64,000 nucleotides of DNA, taken from NCBI GenBank assembly GCA_016110215.1, contig JADWQD010000014.1:124001-188000 (forward strand). The letters run 5' to 3'. Of this stretch, positions 20,832 through 29,740 are shown one piece after another. Position 1 is the first letter of the stretch. The number at the start of each line of letters is the position of its first letter. Both the position numbers and the translations under genes were made by a program. The notes below the pieces were generated by a model that ran no database searches, had not been told where the DNA came from, and worked only from the letters and a program-made list of their open reading frames with translations. This stretch comes from Capronia americana (Eukaryota; Ascomycota; Eurotiomycetes; Chaetothyriales; Herpotrichiellaceae).

Positions 20832-23333
20832 ATGAGCTCTATCTTGTCGCACCTGCTTCAATCTGTGCAAAATCAACTCGCCGCATCCGGGGCGCCTGCT
20901 CAGAACCAGCAATGGACAGGCGCACCCATCCCTCCTGCACCCGGCTATGGCTCACCTCAGTACTCTCAACCTGCACAGTTCAGTAATTTCCTTGCTGCTC
21001 CCCAGGGCCCCGTGTATGGAGCGTCTCCTGGCCAGGCGGGACGCTCGCCTTATCAGAATCCAAACCCGTACACAGCTGGCCAGTATCTTCACCCAATGAT
21101 GCAGCCTGGTGTTGCTGGATCCTCGCCCGGAGGGCAATATCCGCTTCGACCTGTCTCAGCACCACCAGTAGAGCGAGTCTGGTCGACACCAAATGCTCCT
21201 CAACCACAGCCTACAGGGAGGCCATCGGTTGGTTTTCGAGATTTCATGACTGACACTCTGACGAGAGGTTTCAAGAAGCTGGACATTGGTGCGCAGCCGT
21301 CGGCGTATCCGACTGGCGGAAACGGTCATGTTGCTGGGGCAGAGCCACGGTATCATTCTTTCCGCCTGACGCCGCTACCGCCCACAGGTGACGCTTTCCG
21401 CTTGATAGAGTTCAACCCGGTGCCGACACCGCAGAGCCCGATCTCATGTAAAATGCACACGGTCAACCTACAGAACCATCCAGAGTACATTGCCCTGTCG
21501 TATCCGGTCAGTGTCAGCAAGGTCTCGGGTCGGTTCCGATATCTGGAGCAGATCGCATGCAATGGCGGCTACATTGAACTTTATGGGGGCATGTTAGACA
21601 TTCTGCATTCGGTGCTGAGTCGATACGACCCGGTGTTCTTGTGGATCGACTGCTGTTGCATTGCTCCTCACGACCCTGCCGAGAAAGCCGAACAGATAGC
21701 GATGATGAAGCACATCTATCGCAAGGCGAAGGAGACGGTCATCTGGCTGGAAGAGCCTTCGGACAATGCCCATTGGGTGGGTCAGGCCTTCGAGACGCTC
21801 AGGATAGGATACACGCATTTCAACAACATCGAGACTCGGCAAGCGTTCCAGAGCAAGTGGGCATCGACGTACGCAGTCGTCAACACTCTTGCCTTGAATC
21901 GGCTGCTGCAGAAGGTCTACTTCTCCCGCAGCTGGATGTTGCAAGAAGCCGCGCTCTCTTCGCACGCTGTCATCTACTGCTGCACATACCGCATCAAATG
22001 GGCCGACTTTTGCGAGCAGCTAGCCTGCCTGATGCGGATAGGTTATATCGAAATGATCATGCTCGGCCACGCCACGCCCCTGACTGTGAGCGACATTTTC
22101 CTCTGGCTAGGAAGGCACAAGGCGTTCGTCACTCTGTGGCGGGAACTAGAGAAGCAGAGACGGCTCCAGATCGCGCCAACAGAGCCACTGCCCCTCAAGC
22201 TGAAGCAACTGATGCGACTCACGCGCGGGATGAACGCGTCCGATCTGCGAGACAGAGTCTATGCCCTGCTGGGGCTCTGTTCCGACGGCCACGAAATCAG
22301 AGTCGATACCAGAAAGCAATATACTGTGGCGATGCTATACCATCAGTTAGCCCTGTACTTCATCAAACCGCGATCTTCGCGCTGTGACTGCAACGGCTGC
22401 TCTTGTCCAGATAACGAACTGAGTTTCCTCGGAGACGCAGGGGTTCGCAGCTGGAACCACTCGTTCTTCAGGGACTTTGAAGAACGACACAGGGTCGGCC
22501 TCGACAGCCTCCCAACGTGGGTGCCCGTGTGGGAGTATCGAGCGCCCCGAACGATGTGGACCGAGGCCCACAGCGCAGGGTACAAAGCTGGTGGTACAAC
22601 GAAGCCATCCGTCTGGCATGACCCAGACATGGCGCTGCCCCGCAACCTCTTCGCCGCGGGCGTCATCGCCTCTCGGATCCAGTACATCACGACCCCTTGC
22701 CCGACGCTCACCGACCACGCCGAGTTGCTTGAGCTCAACCAGGCCTCCAAAATGGTCAGGAGCGTGAGGCTGCTAGGCGGATGGTACCAGGAGGCGTTCA
22801 ATCTCGTCCAGCAACACATCCCTCCGCACCATTCTCGCACCGAGGACTTCTGCCGCACCCTGTGCGCCAACGTCTCTCACATGGAAGCCGACCTTCTGCC
22901 GTCGGAGGCGCCACGCGTCCCGATCTCGAACCCCCGGGAGTTGGCGCGGTTCTTCGACGACTTCATGGCGTTGTACCAGTTCGCAGAGGCTCACAAGTAC
23001 CATTTGGACATGTACACGGTCATGCAAAGCGCGGCGCTCAACAACCACGGCGACGGCGCGAGCAAGTGGTTGGAGCTGACCAGCTTTACGATGCCGTATA
23101 TTACGTTCTTTCTGTCCGACGACGGCAGGATGGGGTTGGGGCCAAGTCTCGCACGCGTCGGCGATCAGATTGCCGTCTTCAACGGGGCGCCCATGCCGGC
23201 GGTACTGAGGTCGGCGGACCAAGCTGCAGGACCGCAGTACCAGGTCGTGGGGACTACCTATGTGCACGGCCTGATGAAAGGCGAGGCCTTTGAGCTCTTT
23301 CCTGAGAAAGAGGCGTTGATTTGTCTGGTATGA
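20832..23333 (+). CDS. HET-domain protein with prion-like N terminus
   Basis: Heterokaryon-incompatibility (HET) domain protein, 833 aa in one exon. HET proteins are implicated in programmed cell death after fusion of unlike hyphae; the biochemical activity in this protein is not known. Residues ~20-130 are rich in Pro, Gln, Gly, Tyr, Ser and Ala, typical of prion-like disorder. The HET core follows: YIALSYPVSVS at ~219, LWIDCCCIAP at ~270, then EQIAMMKHIYRKAKETVIWL at ~287, matching the family's ALSY, LWID-x-I-CI and IY-x-A-x-x-VIWL blocks. Downstream there is LRDRVYALLGLC, also usual in HET proteins. The usual Asn-Gln after CI (CINQ) is replaced by Ala-Pro. A TATATA box at ~20811 lies just before the ATG. 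No TIR, NLR or NACHT partner domain is seen in the chain. Confidence 0.9.
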   Translation: MSSILSHLLQSVQNQLAASGAPAQNQQWTGAPIPPAPGYGSPQYSQPAQFSNFLAAPQGPVYGASPGQAGRSPYQNPNPYTAGQYLHPMMQPGVAGSSPGGQYPLRPVSAPPVERVWSTPNAPQPQPTGRPSVGFRDFMTDTLTRGFKKLDIGAQPSAYPTGGNGHVAGAEPRYHSFRLTPLPPTGDAFRLIEFNPVPTPQSPISCKMHTVNLQNHPEYIALSYPVSVSKVSGRFRYLEQIACNGGYIELYGGMLDILHSVLSRYDPVFLWIDCCCIAPHDPAEKAEQIAMMKHIYRKAKETVIWLEEPSDNAHWVGQAFETLRIGYTHFNNIETRQAFQSKWASTYAVVNTLALNRLLQKVYFSRSWMLQEAALSSHAVIYCCTYRIKWADFCEQLACLMRIGYIEMIMLGHATPLTVSDIFLWLGRHKAFVTLWRELEKQRRLQIAPTEPLPLKLKQLMRLTRGMNASDLRDRVYALLGLCSDGHEIRVDTRKQYTVAMLYHQLALYFIKPRSSRCDCNGCSCPDNELSFLGDAGVRSWNHSFFRDFEERHRVGLDSLPTWVPVWEYRAPRTMWTEAHSAGYKAGGTTKPSVWHDPDMALPRNLFAAGVIASRIQYITTPCPTLTDHAELLELNQASKMVRSVRLLGGWYQEAFNLVQQHIPPHHSRTEDFCRTLCANVSHMEADLLPSEAPRVPISNPRELARFFDDFMALYQFAEAHKYHLDMYTVMQSAALNNHGDGASKWLELTSFTMPYITFFLSDDGRMGLGPSLARVGDQIAVFNGAPMPAVLRSADQAAGPQYQVVGTTYVHGLMKGEAFELFPEKEALICLV

Positions 23334-24711
23334 GCGATAGATTGGCCATTGACCCCATGTACGGAGGAGTATGGGATCTTGCCGTTACTGGACACCCTCA
23401 CACCTTACTGTGTAAGTATATAGTACGAGTACGAGTAGCCCGTCTGCCTCTATGCGATAATGACGTTGAGAAATTGGCAGCCGACGTTGACGAACCCGGA
23501 CCCCATCGTTAGGGCAATGGGCCCGAGCATGGCAGGCATGGGTTGCCTGATAAGCTTGCGAGGATTGCAATCCTTTGCGACTTATGCAGGGGCGTTGATG
23601 TTTCATGTCCACGCTACGCGTTAGGCGGGATCCTGGCTACGCAGGAACCTCGAAGCAGGCACGCATGATGCAGGGATATTGTAGACAAAAGCGAAATGCG
23701 TGTCCTATGTGCCCATGTAGTCAGCGACACATGGGGTTCTTCACAGCTTGAAACGGTGGCGGCTACGGAACAGGATGTGCACGTCAACAAGTCTATCTCG
23801 TCGAATACCTTGTACTACTGCTAGCAATGTCCTTGCTCGTACTGTCTACTGTGTAGCAGTCCGGTGCCTCTGGCCACGGGCCCACTGTAGACTCGCCTGC
23901 CCGGATGTCGCTGAAACCGTCCGCCACATGGTCTTCCCCAGCTTTCACAGCCTAAAAACGGTGGCCTTGACCTTATGCTCCAGTCTCGATTCTCCCGGCT
24001 GGTCGGCATGTGCTTGGCGAACCGGCCGGAAATCATCATGCCTCTTGTCCCTACGGAGTGGACAGCAGATTGATCGGGAGTTGCTTCAACCTGGATGTGT
24101 CTAACTGCATACCTTCCTTTATCATTTGCCATCCTCGCCATCCTCGCCATCACCGGTGGCCGTACAGTATTGCACACACATCGAACACCCGAGGCGAGGA
24201 AGTTCATCATGCGCAACGACAGGGATGTCGCGAGTGTACTAGGATCTTCGCCTCGACCTGCATCCCTGAATCTTCCTCGTCTTCTTCTCTCCGAAGCTTA
24301 TATATCGATAGCGTCTGATCCTTCAGCATGGGATACTTGCCCTGCCGGTGCTCCGTATGCACTCTGGCTGCCAGGCACGCCAGGTTCCGCCTTGTACTCA
24401 AGGGCTGAGGGCGGGTTCCCCGTCTCATTGTCGCTGACTCGCCTACGAGTACATATTTGATTTAGTCCAAACAGCTCTGGAACACTTTGCATCTCTTCTT
24501 TCGGCGGAATCTATTTCTATATGCATCTGCTCCTGCGCCCGATCGCGGCGGGCCTTCTAGAATGTCGCGGTGGATATTATGTACTACACAGTACTTACTA
24601 TTCGACTTACCCGAATTCCTTCTCGTTGACTGGTAACGACCGTTCCGTGCGCTCTATCGCTCACCCGATATCTTTCCACTCGGCTCTGTCTAACTGAGAT
24701 TCCATTCTGAT
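23334..24711. other. Intergenic
   Basis: About 1.4 kb between HET and CFEM genes, both on the plus strand. Only short, motif-free frames are open. The region should include the promoter of the CFEM receptor. No repeat or RNA gene recognised. Confidence 0.45.
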
Positions 24712-26543
24712 ATGGCGCTCAAGGGTTTCGTTGTTGCTGTCCTGGCCGTCCTCGTCTGGGGACGACTTGCCTACGGCCAGACGCTGACACTGTCGGATTG
24801 CGCTGTAAGTCTCTGCCTTTGGGGAAAGCTATCAAGCCAGAGGAACCCGGACTTCTCGATCTAACGCTTCGTCAAACCAAGGCCAATTGCACCTCGGAGA
24901 TCACTGGCGGATTTTCAGCCTGCAAGTTCGGCATCCAATGCTTCTGCACGGATCCTCGGCTGCTCGACCTTGGGAAGCAGTGTTGGGAGTCCAACTGTAC
25001 TGTCCGCGAGGCGCTAAGTACGTCTCTCTCCCGTCGGCTGGTCCGGTCGGGATCATCTTCGCATTGTTCAAGACTGACGCGCCGCCTCTCAGCCGCTGAA
25101 AATATCACCTCGATCAGCTGCAATTTCCCAAATCGGGACCGCGGACCGGCCAGCAGCGCCGTCACCTTTACTTCTATGGCCGTGGCTCTGTGCCTGGTTG
25201 GCACGCGCATCGTAGCCATGTCCCCTAACTTCAGGGTGCTTTGGGGGTGGGATGATGTGCTGGTCGGCTTTGCCACAGTAAGACCCCCGGGACAGGACGA
25301 AGCTGAAGATCTAGGGGCTTCCAGCTAACACTGACCCAGGTCTTGATGATTGGCAATGCGATCTGCAATCCCGTTTGTACGTCTCCGTCGTTATTCAGAC
25401 ATGCTTGCATGTATAGATGCTGACCGGTGTTGCCAGCGAGACACTATGGCTACGGCCGCGATACCTGGCGCCTGCCCTTCGACGACACCAAGACGGTCGA
25501 GATGGTATGCTTGCAATTCTGCCCGCGCGAGCACAGTGAGGCGCATTAGGTGAACTGCTGACTGCTGACACGTCCCGCGCGCGGCAGATATTCTACATCG
25601 GCGGCGTCCTGTACGCCGTCGGCATTGCGTCGACCAAAGTCGCGTTCCTCGTCTTCTACATCAAGCTCTTCCCCTCTAAGACGTTCCGCTGGGTGGCATT
25701 CCCTTTGTTGGTGGCGACTCTCCTCCACGGCCTCACCTTCACCTTCCTCTTCATCTTCCAATGCAGCCCGATCTCCTACGCCTGGACGCAGTGGGATGGC
25801 ACCGGGCAGGGCAAGTGTCTCAACTTCGATCTCGGCGCTGTCATGCATGCCATCACCAACATCGTCCTCGACCTACTGATCTTCGCCCTCCCGATCTGGC
25901 AGCTCTGGAGCCTGAGCCTCTCCAGGAAGAAGAAGTTCCAGGTCATTTCCATGTTCTGCGTGGGATTCTTGTAAGTACCTAGCCGCGATGACATGGCTGT
26001 GCCGTTTCATGTTATGCCACATGGGGCCCCTTTTTCTAACTTATCCGCGCGCGACCCAACAGTGTCACTCTCGTCAGCATTCTACGTCTCTGGAGCATGA
26101 CCTCGCTCGGCGACACCTGGAATCCAACCTGTACGCTCGTCCCCCCAGCTTACCAGCAGCAGCAGCAGCAGCAGCAGATACAAGTTTGGCTAACAAGACG
26201 CGCAGGGGATTTCGTACCCTTCGGATACTGGTCGGACCTCGAGTTCAACGTCGGCATCGCCTGCATCTGCATGCCCTCGCTCCGCGTCGTCCTGCGCCGA
26301 TACTTCCCTACCTTCGGCCTGGCCAGCACACACCATGAAGGGTCTGTTTCCGGGCCCGATATGGCTGCTGCGGCGGCGGCTCGGCCTGTGACACTGACGC
26401 AATCGAGCGTCACTGGCAAAGTGAACCTGAACATGAATCTCACCCTGAAATCCTTCAGGTCGTCGACCAGGCACGTCAAGGGAGATGATGCCTCGGACCA
26501 AGTCGAGCTGTGTGAGTACAATACCGTCGTCGAGCCGAAGTGA
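24712..26543 (+). CDS. CFEM-domain seven-helix receptor-like protein (PTH11 type), eight exons
   Basis: Plasma-membrane receptor-like protein. The model is join(24712..24804, 24882..25017, 25093..25277, 25340..25376, 25437..25504, 25588..25970, 26063..26130, 26206..26543), 435 aa; every junction keeps frame. A signal peptide (MALKGFVVAVLAVLVWGRLAYG) precedes a CFEM domain with all eight cysteines: Cys30, 34, 45, 51, 53, 65, 70 and 86. Seven hydrophobic segments follow, starting at SSAVTFTSMAVALCLVGTRI and ending near the NVGIACICMPSLRVVLRRYF segment, with the family's DTWNPTWDFVPFGYWSDLE loop. The cytosolic tail is Ala/Ser/Thr-rich. In fungi such PTH11-like proteins are associated with host-surface or environmental sensing; its ligand is unknown. 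The many short exons are typical of this family. Confidence 0.9.
26154..26177 (+). repeat. (CAG)8 microsatellite in an intron
   Basis: Eight perfect CAG units lie in intron 7 of the CFEM receptor gene, upstream of the CGCAG acceptor chosen here. Each unit is also a potential AG acceptor. Confidence 0.9.
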
Positions 26544-27169
26544 ACGTGAGTGTGAACGCGAACGCGAACGCCCAGGATGCAAAAGTGCATAATTGGGCTT
26601 GCCGCACTGCAGCGAGGGTACTATCGATCTGATCCGATTCGGGTTTGTCACGGTGACTGGCAATGAAAAGCGTCCAGTATGCATGGGACGGTCATCAATA
26701 CCTACGGACGGCTAGAGTCGGTCATTTTTGAGGCTTTCCTCGTCGAAAATACCTACACCTTCTCAGCCGTCTTAAACAGTTCTGCCCCCTGCCGCGGCTG
26801 TCAACCAATCTGTGGCCTCAAGAACAAACACTCAGTTCCGGCATGAACGGAACGGAGAGTTGTAGGGCACCGCACGCTAGACAGCCCGTGATGGAATCGA
26901 ATCCACTCAGACGAGAACGAAGATGAAGACGAAGACGGAGGTGAAGAAGTCGAAGAAGGAGAACAACTCTGCGCGGAAATACGGAAATGCGACGCGATAC
27001 GATGGATGGAATGAATCAGCGTCCCCTCCTCCGCGCGGCATGGATGTATGATATGTATACTCCCTACCTACCATCCCGCAGTGTTTACTAACAAGCATCT
27101 CAGCATCTCAGCATCCATCTCTCCGTCTCCCGGTCCCCACGGATCACGAACCTGAGCCTCAGTCACTCA

Positions 27170-27200
27170 AACTCGAACTCGAACTCGAACTCGAACTCGA
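27170..27200 (+). repeat. (AACTCG)~5 tandem repeat
   Basis: About five head-to-tail AACTCG units in the intergenic region. No function visible. Confidence 0.85.
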
Positions 27201-27330
27201 CCCTAAATCCAGTTTGTCCCGTGCTGAAGGTCTACGGTCCTAGCCTTCCCTGCGAATCGTGTAAGGTAGCGCGCTCGTAGGGGTCATATTTGGCCGGCGA
27301 GGTGAGATCTTTGGCCGAAAAGAGCGTTAT

Positions 27331-27405
27331 GTCAAGCCAGGCAAAGTCAAACCAGGCAAAGTCAAACCAGGCAAAGTCAAACCAGGCAAAGTCAAACCAG
27401 GCAAA
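27331..27405 (+). repeat. 15 bp minisatellite, five copies
   Basis: Five contiguous 15 bp units, starting at 27331, 27346, 27361, 27376 and 27391. Copies 2-5 are identical (GTCAAACCAGGCAAA); copy 1 differs at one base. The unit length is a multiple of three, so both strands stay open through it, but no gene was found around it. Confidence 0.95.
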
Positions 27406-27894
27406 GTCGCCCGTGAGACGAATAACGGGTATTGTGCCCCGATCAACAAACGTCGCCTTGCTTAAGAATACAAGTGTCAAATCAAAACCTCTCGTGTGTG
27501 CGCCGCGCAGAAGCAGCGGCGGGAAATGGTGGTGGGATGGCTTGTTGGCACGTTGGCAAGGACATCGACATCGACGCGAAGATTATAGAAGAACTCAAAG
27601 GGCAACGGGCAAGAAAGCATAGGTATCTGCGACCAGCACTAAAAGAACAGCGGTCGTTGAAAGGACAGCTGTCTTAGCTGCCTGCTCGGAGGCCAGGAAA
27701 TGGGCGTAGTCCAACGCAAGTGATGTCGGCAGGAAGAAACGACATACATGAACGGCTCGCGAAGCATTTATCAAAGTGTGTGAAACCCTCGGGCAAGCCA
27801 ACACATGATGCAGAGAGAGATAGATTGATTCAATGTCTCCAAACTTTTGGTACATGTACATACGGAGCTCGCACTGTCTATACCGGACGACAGC

Positions 27895-29181
27895 TCAGCG
27901 CTCCGCAAGGTGCTCATCATCCGGCGTGACAGGCTTCTCTGGCCAGATGGGTCTAAAAACCGAGAGCCAGTGATTCTCCGGTTTGAGCCGCCTCCAATTG
28001 ACGGCGAGGATGTATTCGGCCTCGGCTTCGACAATGGGAAGAAGCCGCTTCTTCATCTCAGACGAGTCTGGGTCGATAGACACACCCTCGCGTCGCAGAT
28101 CGTCCATGTATTCCGTGAGCGTGCGGAGGCCGTATTTCAGACTCCATTGGAAGACCTCGCGCGGCGTCAATTTGTCGAACCCGCCTTCTCGGCGGATCAA
28201 GATGGTGTCGCAGAGGACTTCTTCGCAGTGCTTGCGGAGTCGTGGCCCGGAGTACACTCTGTGCCACCATTGTCCCAGCACCGGTGCAGGATATGAAAAC
28301 GGATTCACATGCAGGCGGTAGGCTTCGACAAACTCCTGCTTCCACTGCTTGCTTGCTGTGTTCGCGCTGCCCTTGGACCCTTCCGCGAGGAGCATCTCCA
28401 CTTGTGCCGCGTACTTGGGCTGGATCTTGACAGGCCGGAGGAAATCGCCCTGCTCTTGCTTGGGAATGCGGCATGTGTACGGCACAGCGGCGGATCCTAT
28501 CGCGAGGATGACCAGCGGAGTGAACTCGCCGCATATGGCAAACACAATTGAGAAGGGCACCAGTTTCCCCACGTCGTGCCTTGTCCGCAGAGCAAGTTGG
28601 TAGTCCTGACGTGTGAGGACTGGTACTGACCCGGGGCCGCTGTTGTTGTTGCTACCGTCACCGTCCTCGTCGCGGTTGGCTGCACCCCTGCTGCCATACT
28701 TGACCACCTCCTCCAGCCTGCGGTTTCCGACCTTGGCGCGAATCTTCCTCAATTCCTTGTAATTCTGCCAGACGTTCTTGAACCCTGTCTTGTAGAAGGC
28801 TAGATATGACTTGCCTAGACGAAAAAGCCATCTTGCCTGATCGCCGATCGGTATCTGGCCATTGTAGTCTTCTTGTTTCAAGGGTGCCGGAGTCTCGAGC
28901 TTCGCGGGTGTGGTGCTCGCAAGGTCTCGATCCGAGATCGGTGTCGATGGCACGAAGCCTTGGAGGGGTATAGGGGGGTACTCAGGCTTTTCTTCGTAGT
29001 GTAAAGCCGCGGGATTAGGAGTCCTTCGCTCAAGGAGTTTTGTTCGACAATTCGCACGAACCGAACTGGCTCGGCGCTGAACGGGCCATTTCGCCGGCTC
29101 CAGGAACGCAATGCGAGAGATGGTCGTTGGACTCAGCCTGTGTCCATGTGCGCTGAGCAGTCGCGCTTCGAAACCTCTCAT
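27895..29181 (-). CDS. LETM1-like mitochondrial inner-membrane protein
   Basis: 428 aa, single exon. The open frame extends upstream to 29262 but begins with TTG there; the first true ATG is at 29181. The N terminus (MRGFEARLLSAHGHRL, later RRASSVRANCRTK) is Arg-rich without acidic residues, like a mitochondrial presequence. A segment LGKSYLAFYKTGFKNVWQNY precedes a Gly/Asn-rich linker. The hydrophobic stretch VPFSIVFAICGEFTPLVILA corresponds to the membrane segment of the LETM1 ribosome-binding (RBD) domain, and a helical C-terminal part follows (TPREVFQWSLKYGLRTLTEY). The family acts in mitochondrial K+/H+ or Ca2+ homeostasis and in inner-membrane ribosome binding. This appears to be a short, diverged member rather than canonical Mdm38, since I see no C-terminal coiled coil or EF-hand. 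Confidence 0.75.
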   Translation of the reverse strand: MRGFEARLLSAHGHRLSPTTISRIAFLEPAKWPVQRRASSVRANCRTKLLERRTPNPAALHYEEKPEYPPIPLQGFVPSTPISDRDLASTTPAKLETPAPLKQEDYNGQIPIGDQARWLFRLGKSYLAFYKTGFKNVWQNYKELRKIRAKVGNRRLEEVVKYGSRGAANRDEDGDGSNNNSGPGSVPVLTRQDYQLALRTRHDVGKLVPFSIVFAICGEFTPLVILAIGSAAVPYTCRIPKQEQGDFLRPVKIQPKYAAQVEMLLAEGSKGSANTASKQWKQEFVEAYRLHVNPFSYPAPVLGQWWHRVYSGPRLRKHCEEVLCDTILIRREGGFDKLTPREVFQWSLKYGLRTLTEYMDDLRREGVSIDPDSSEMKKRLLPIVEAEAEYILAVNWRRLKPENHWLSVFRPIWPEKPVTPDDEHLAER

Positions 29182-29740
29182 CGAAGGCTGGGTGCGCAGT
29201 GCTGATGATTGGACCGAAGGACGAGGACGAGACAAATCGCCTGGTAGAACATTCGCAGTCAAACTTTTTTATGGAGACGCGATTTGAAGCGCGTCATCGA
29301 AACTCGTCAATCTCGTCGCCTCACTTTGACCTCATTTCAACATCACGGTACTGTTAATATCCTCCTTTTAACAGCCCGGTTGTGCTGTTATGCTGTGACG
29401 CACCTGCTGCCGCCATATCAAGGGATTTCACATGGAGATGGCGCCAGTGGGCAACACCTCTGCTACTCATTCTTCTGTCCTGTCCATGTGTCATCTCGAT
29501 CGTGGAGGTCACATGCTCGCGCGACTCGCTGAATGCGGCGATCAATCATCACATTGTGCGCATTTTCTCGCTTGCCAAATCAATGGCTAGAACTACGAAG
29601 AGTTGCACGGTAAAGATAGAAGGAAATCGCGTGTTGTTAAACAGATTCGGGACAAATTTGTTTCATCGCTAATCGCTATTAAAACGGTACATATTATACT
29701 ACAACTCCACCCATTTGAAGCCAATATTTTGTCTCCTCCC
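29182..29740. other. Intergenic
   Basis: Region between the LETM1-like start and the MFS gene end, both on the minus strand. It should contain the LETM1-like promoter. The first 80 bp are open in frame with that gene but lack an ATG. Nothing else seen. Confidence 0.45.

Larger units (their letters stand above)
26544..27894. other. Intergenic with short tandem repeats
   Basis: About 1.35 kb between converging genes (CFEM receptor plus, LETM1-like minus). It contains a hexanucleotide repeat near 27170-27200 and a 15 bp minisatellite at 27331-27405. Open frames over the minisatellite just translate the repeat. No gene supported. Confidence 0.5.

Noticed and set aside
27331..27405. CRISPR-like or coding repeat array
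   Set aside because: Units are directly adjacent without spacers, in a eukaryote, and the frame across them has no start, context or partner domain.
29182..29262. Longer N terminus of the LETM1-like protein
   Set aside because: The upstream end of the frame is TTG, not ATG; the presequence-like start at 29181 is preferred.
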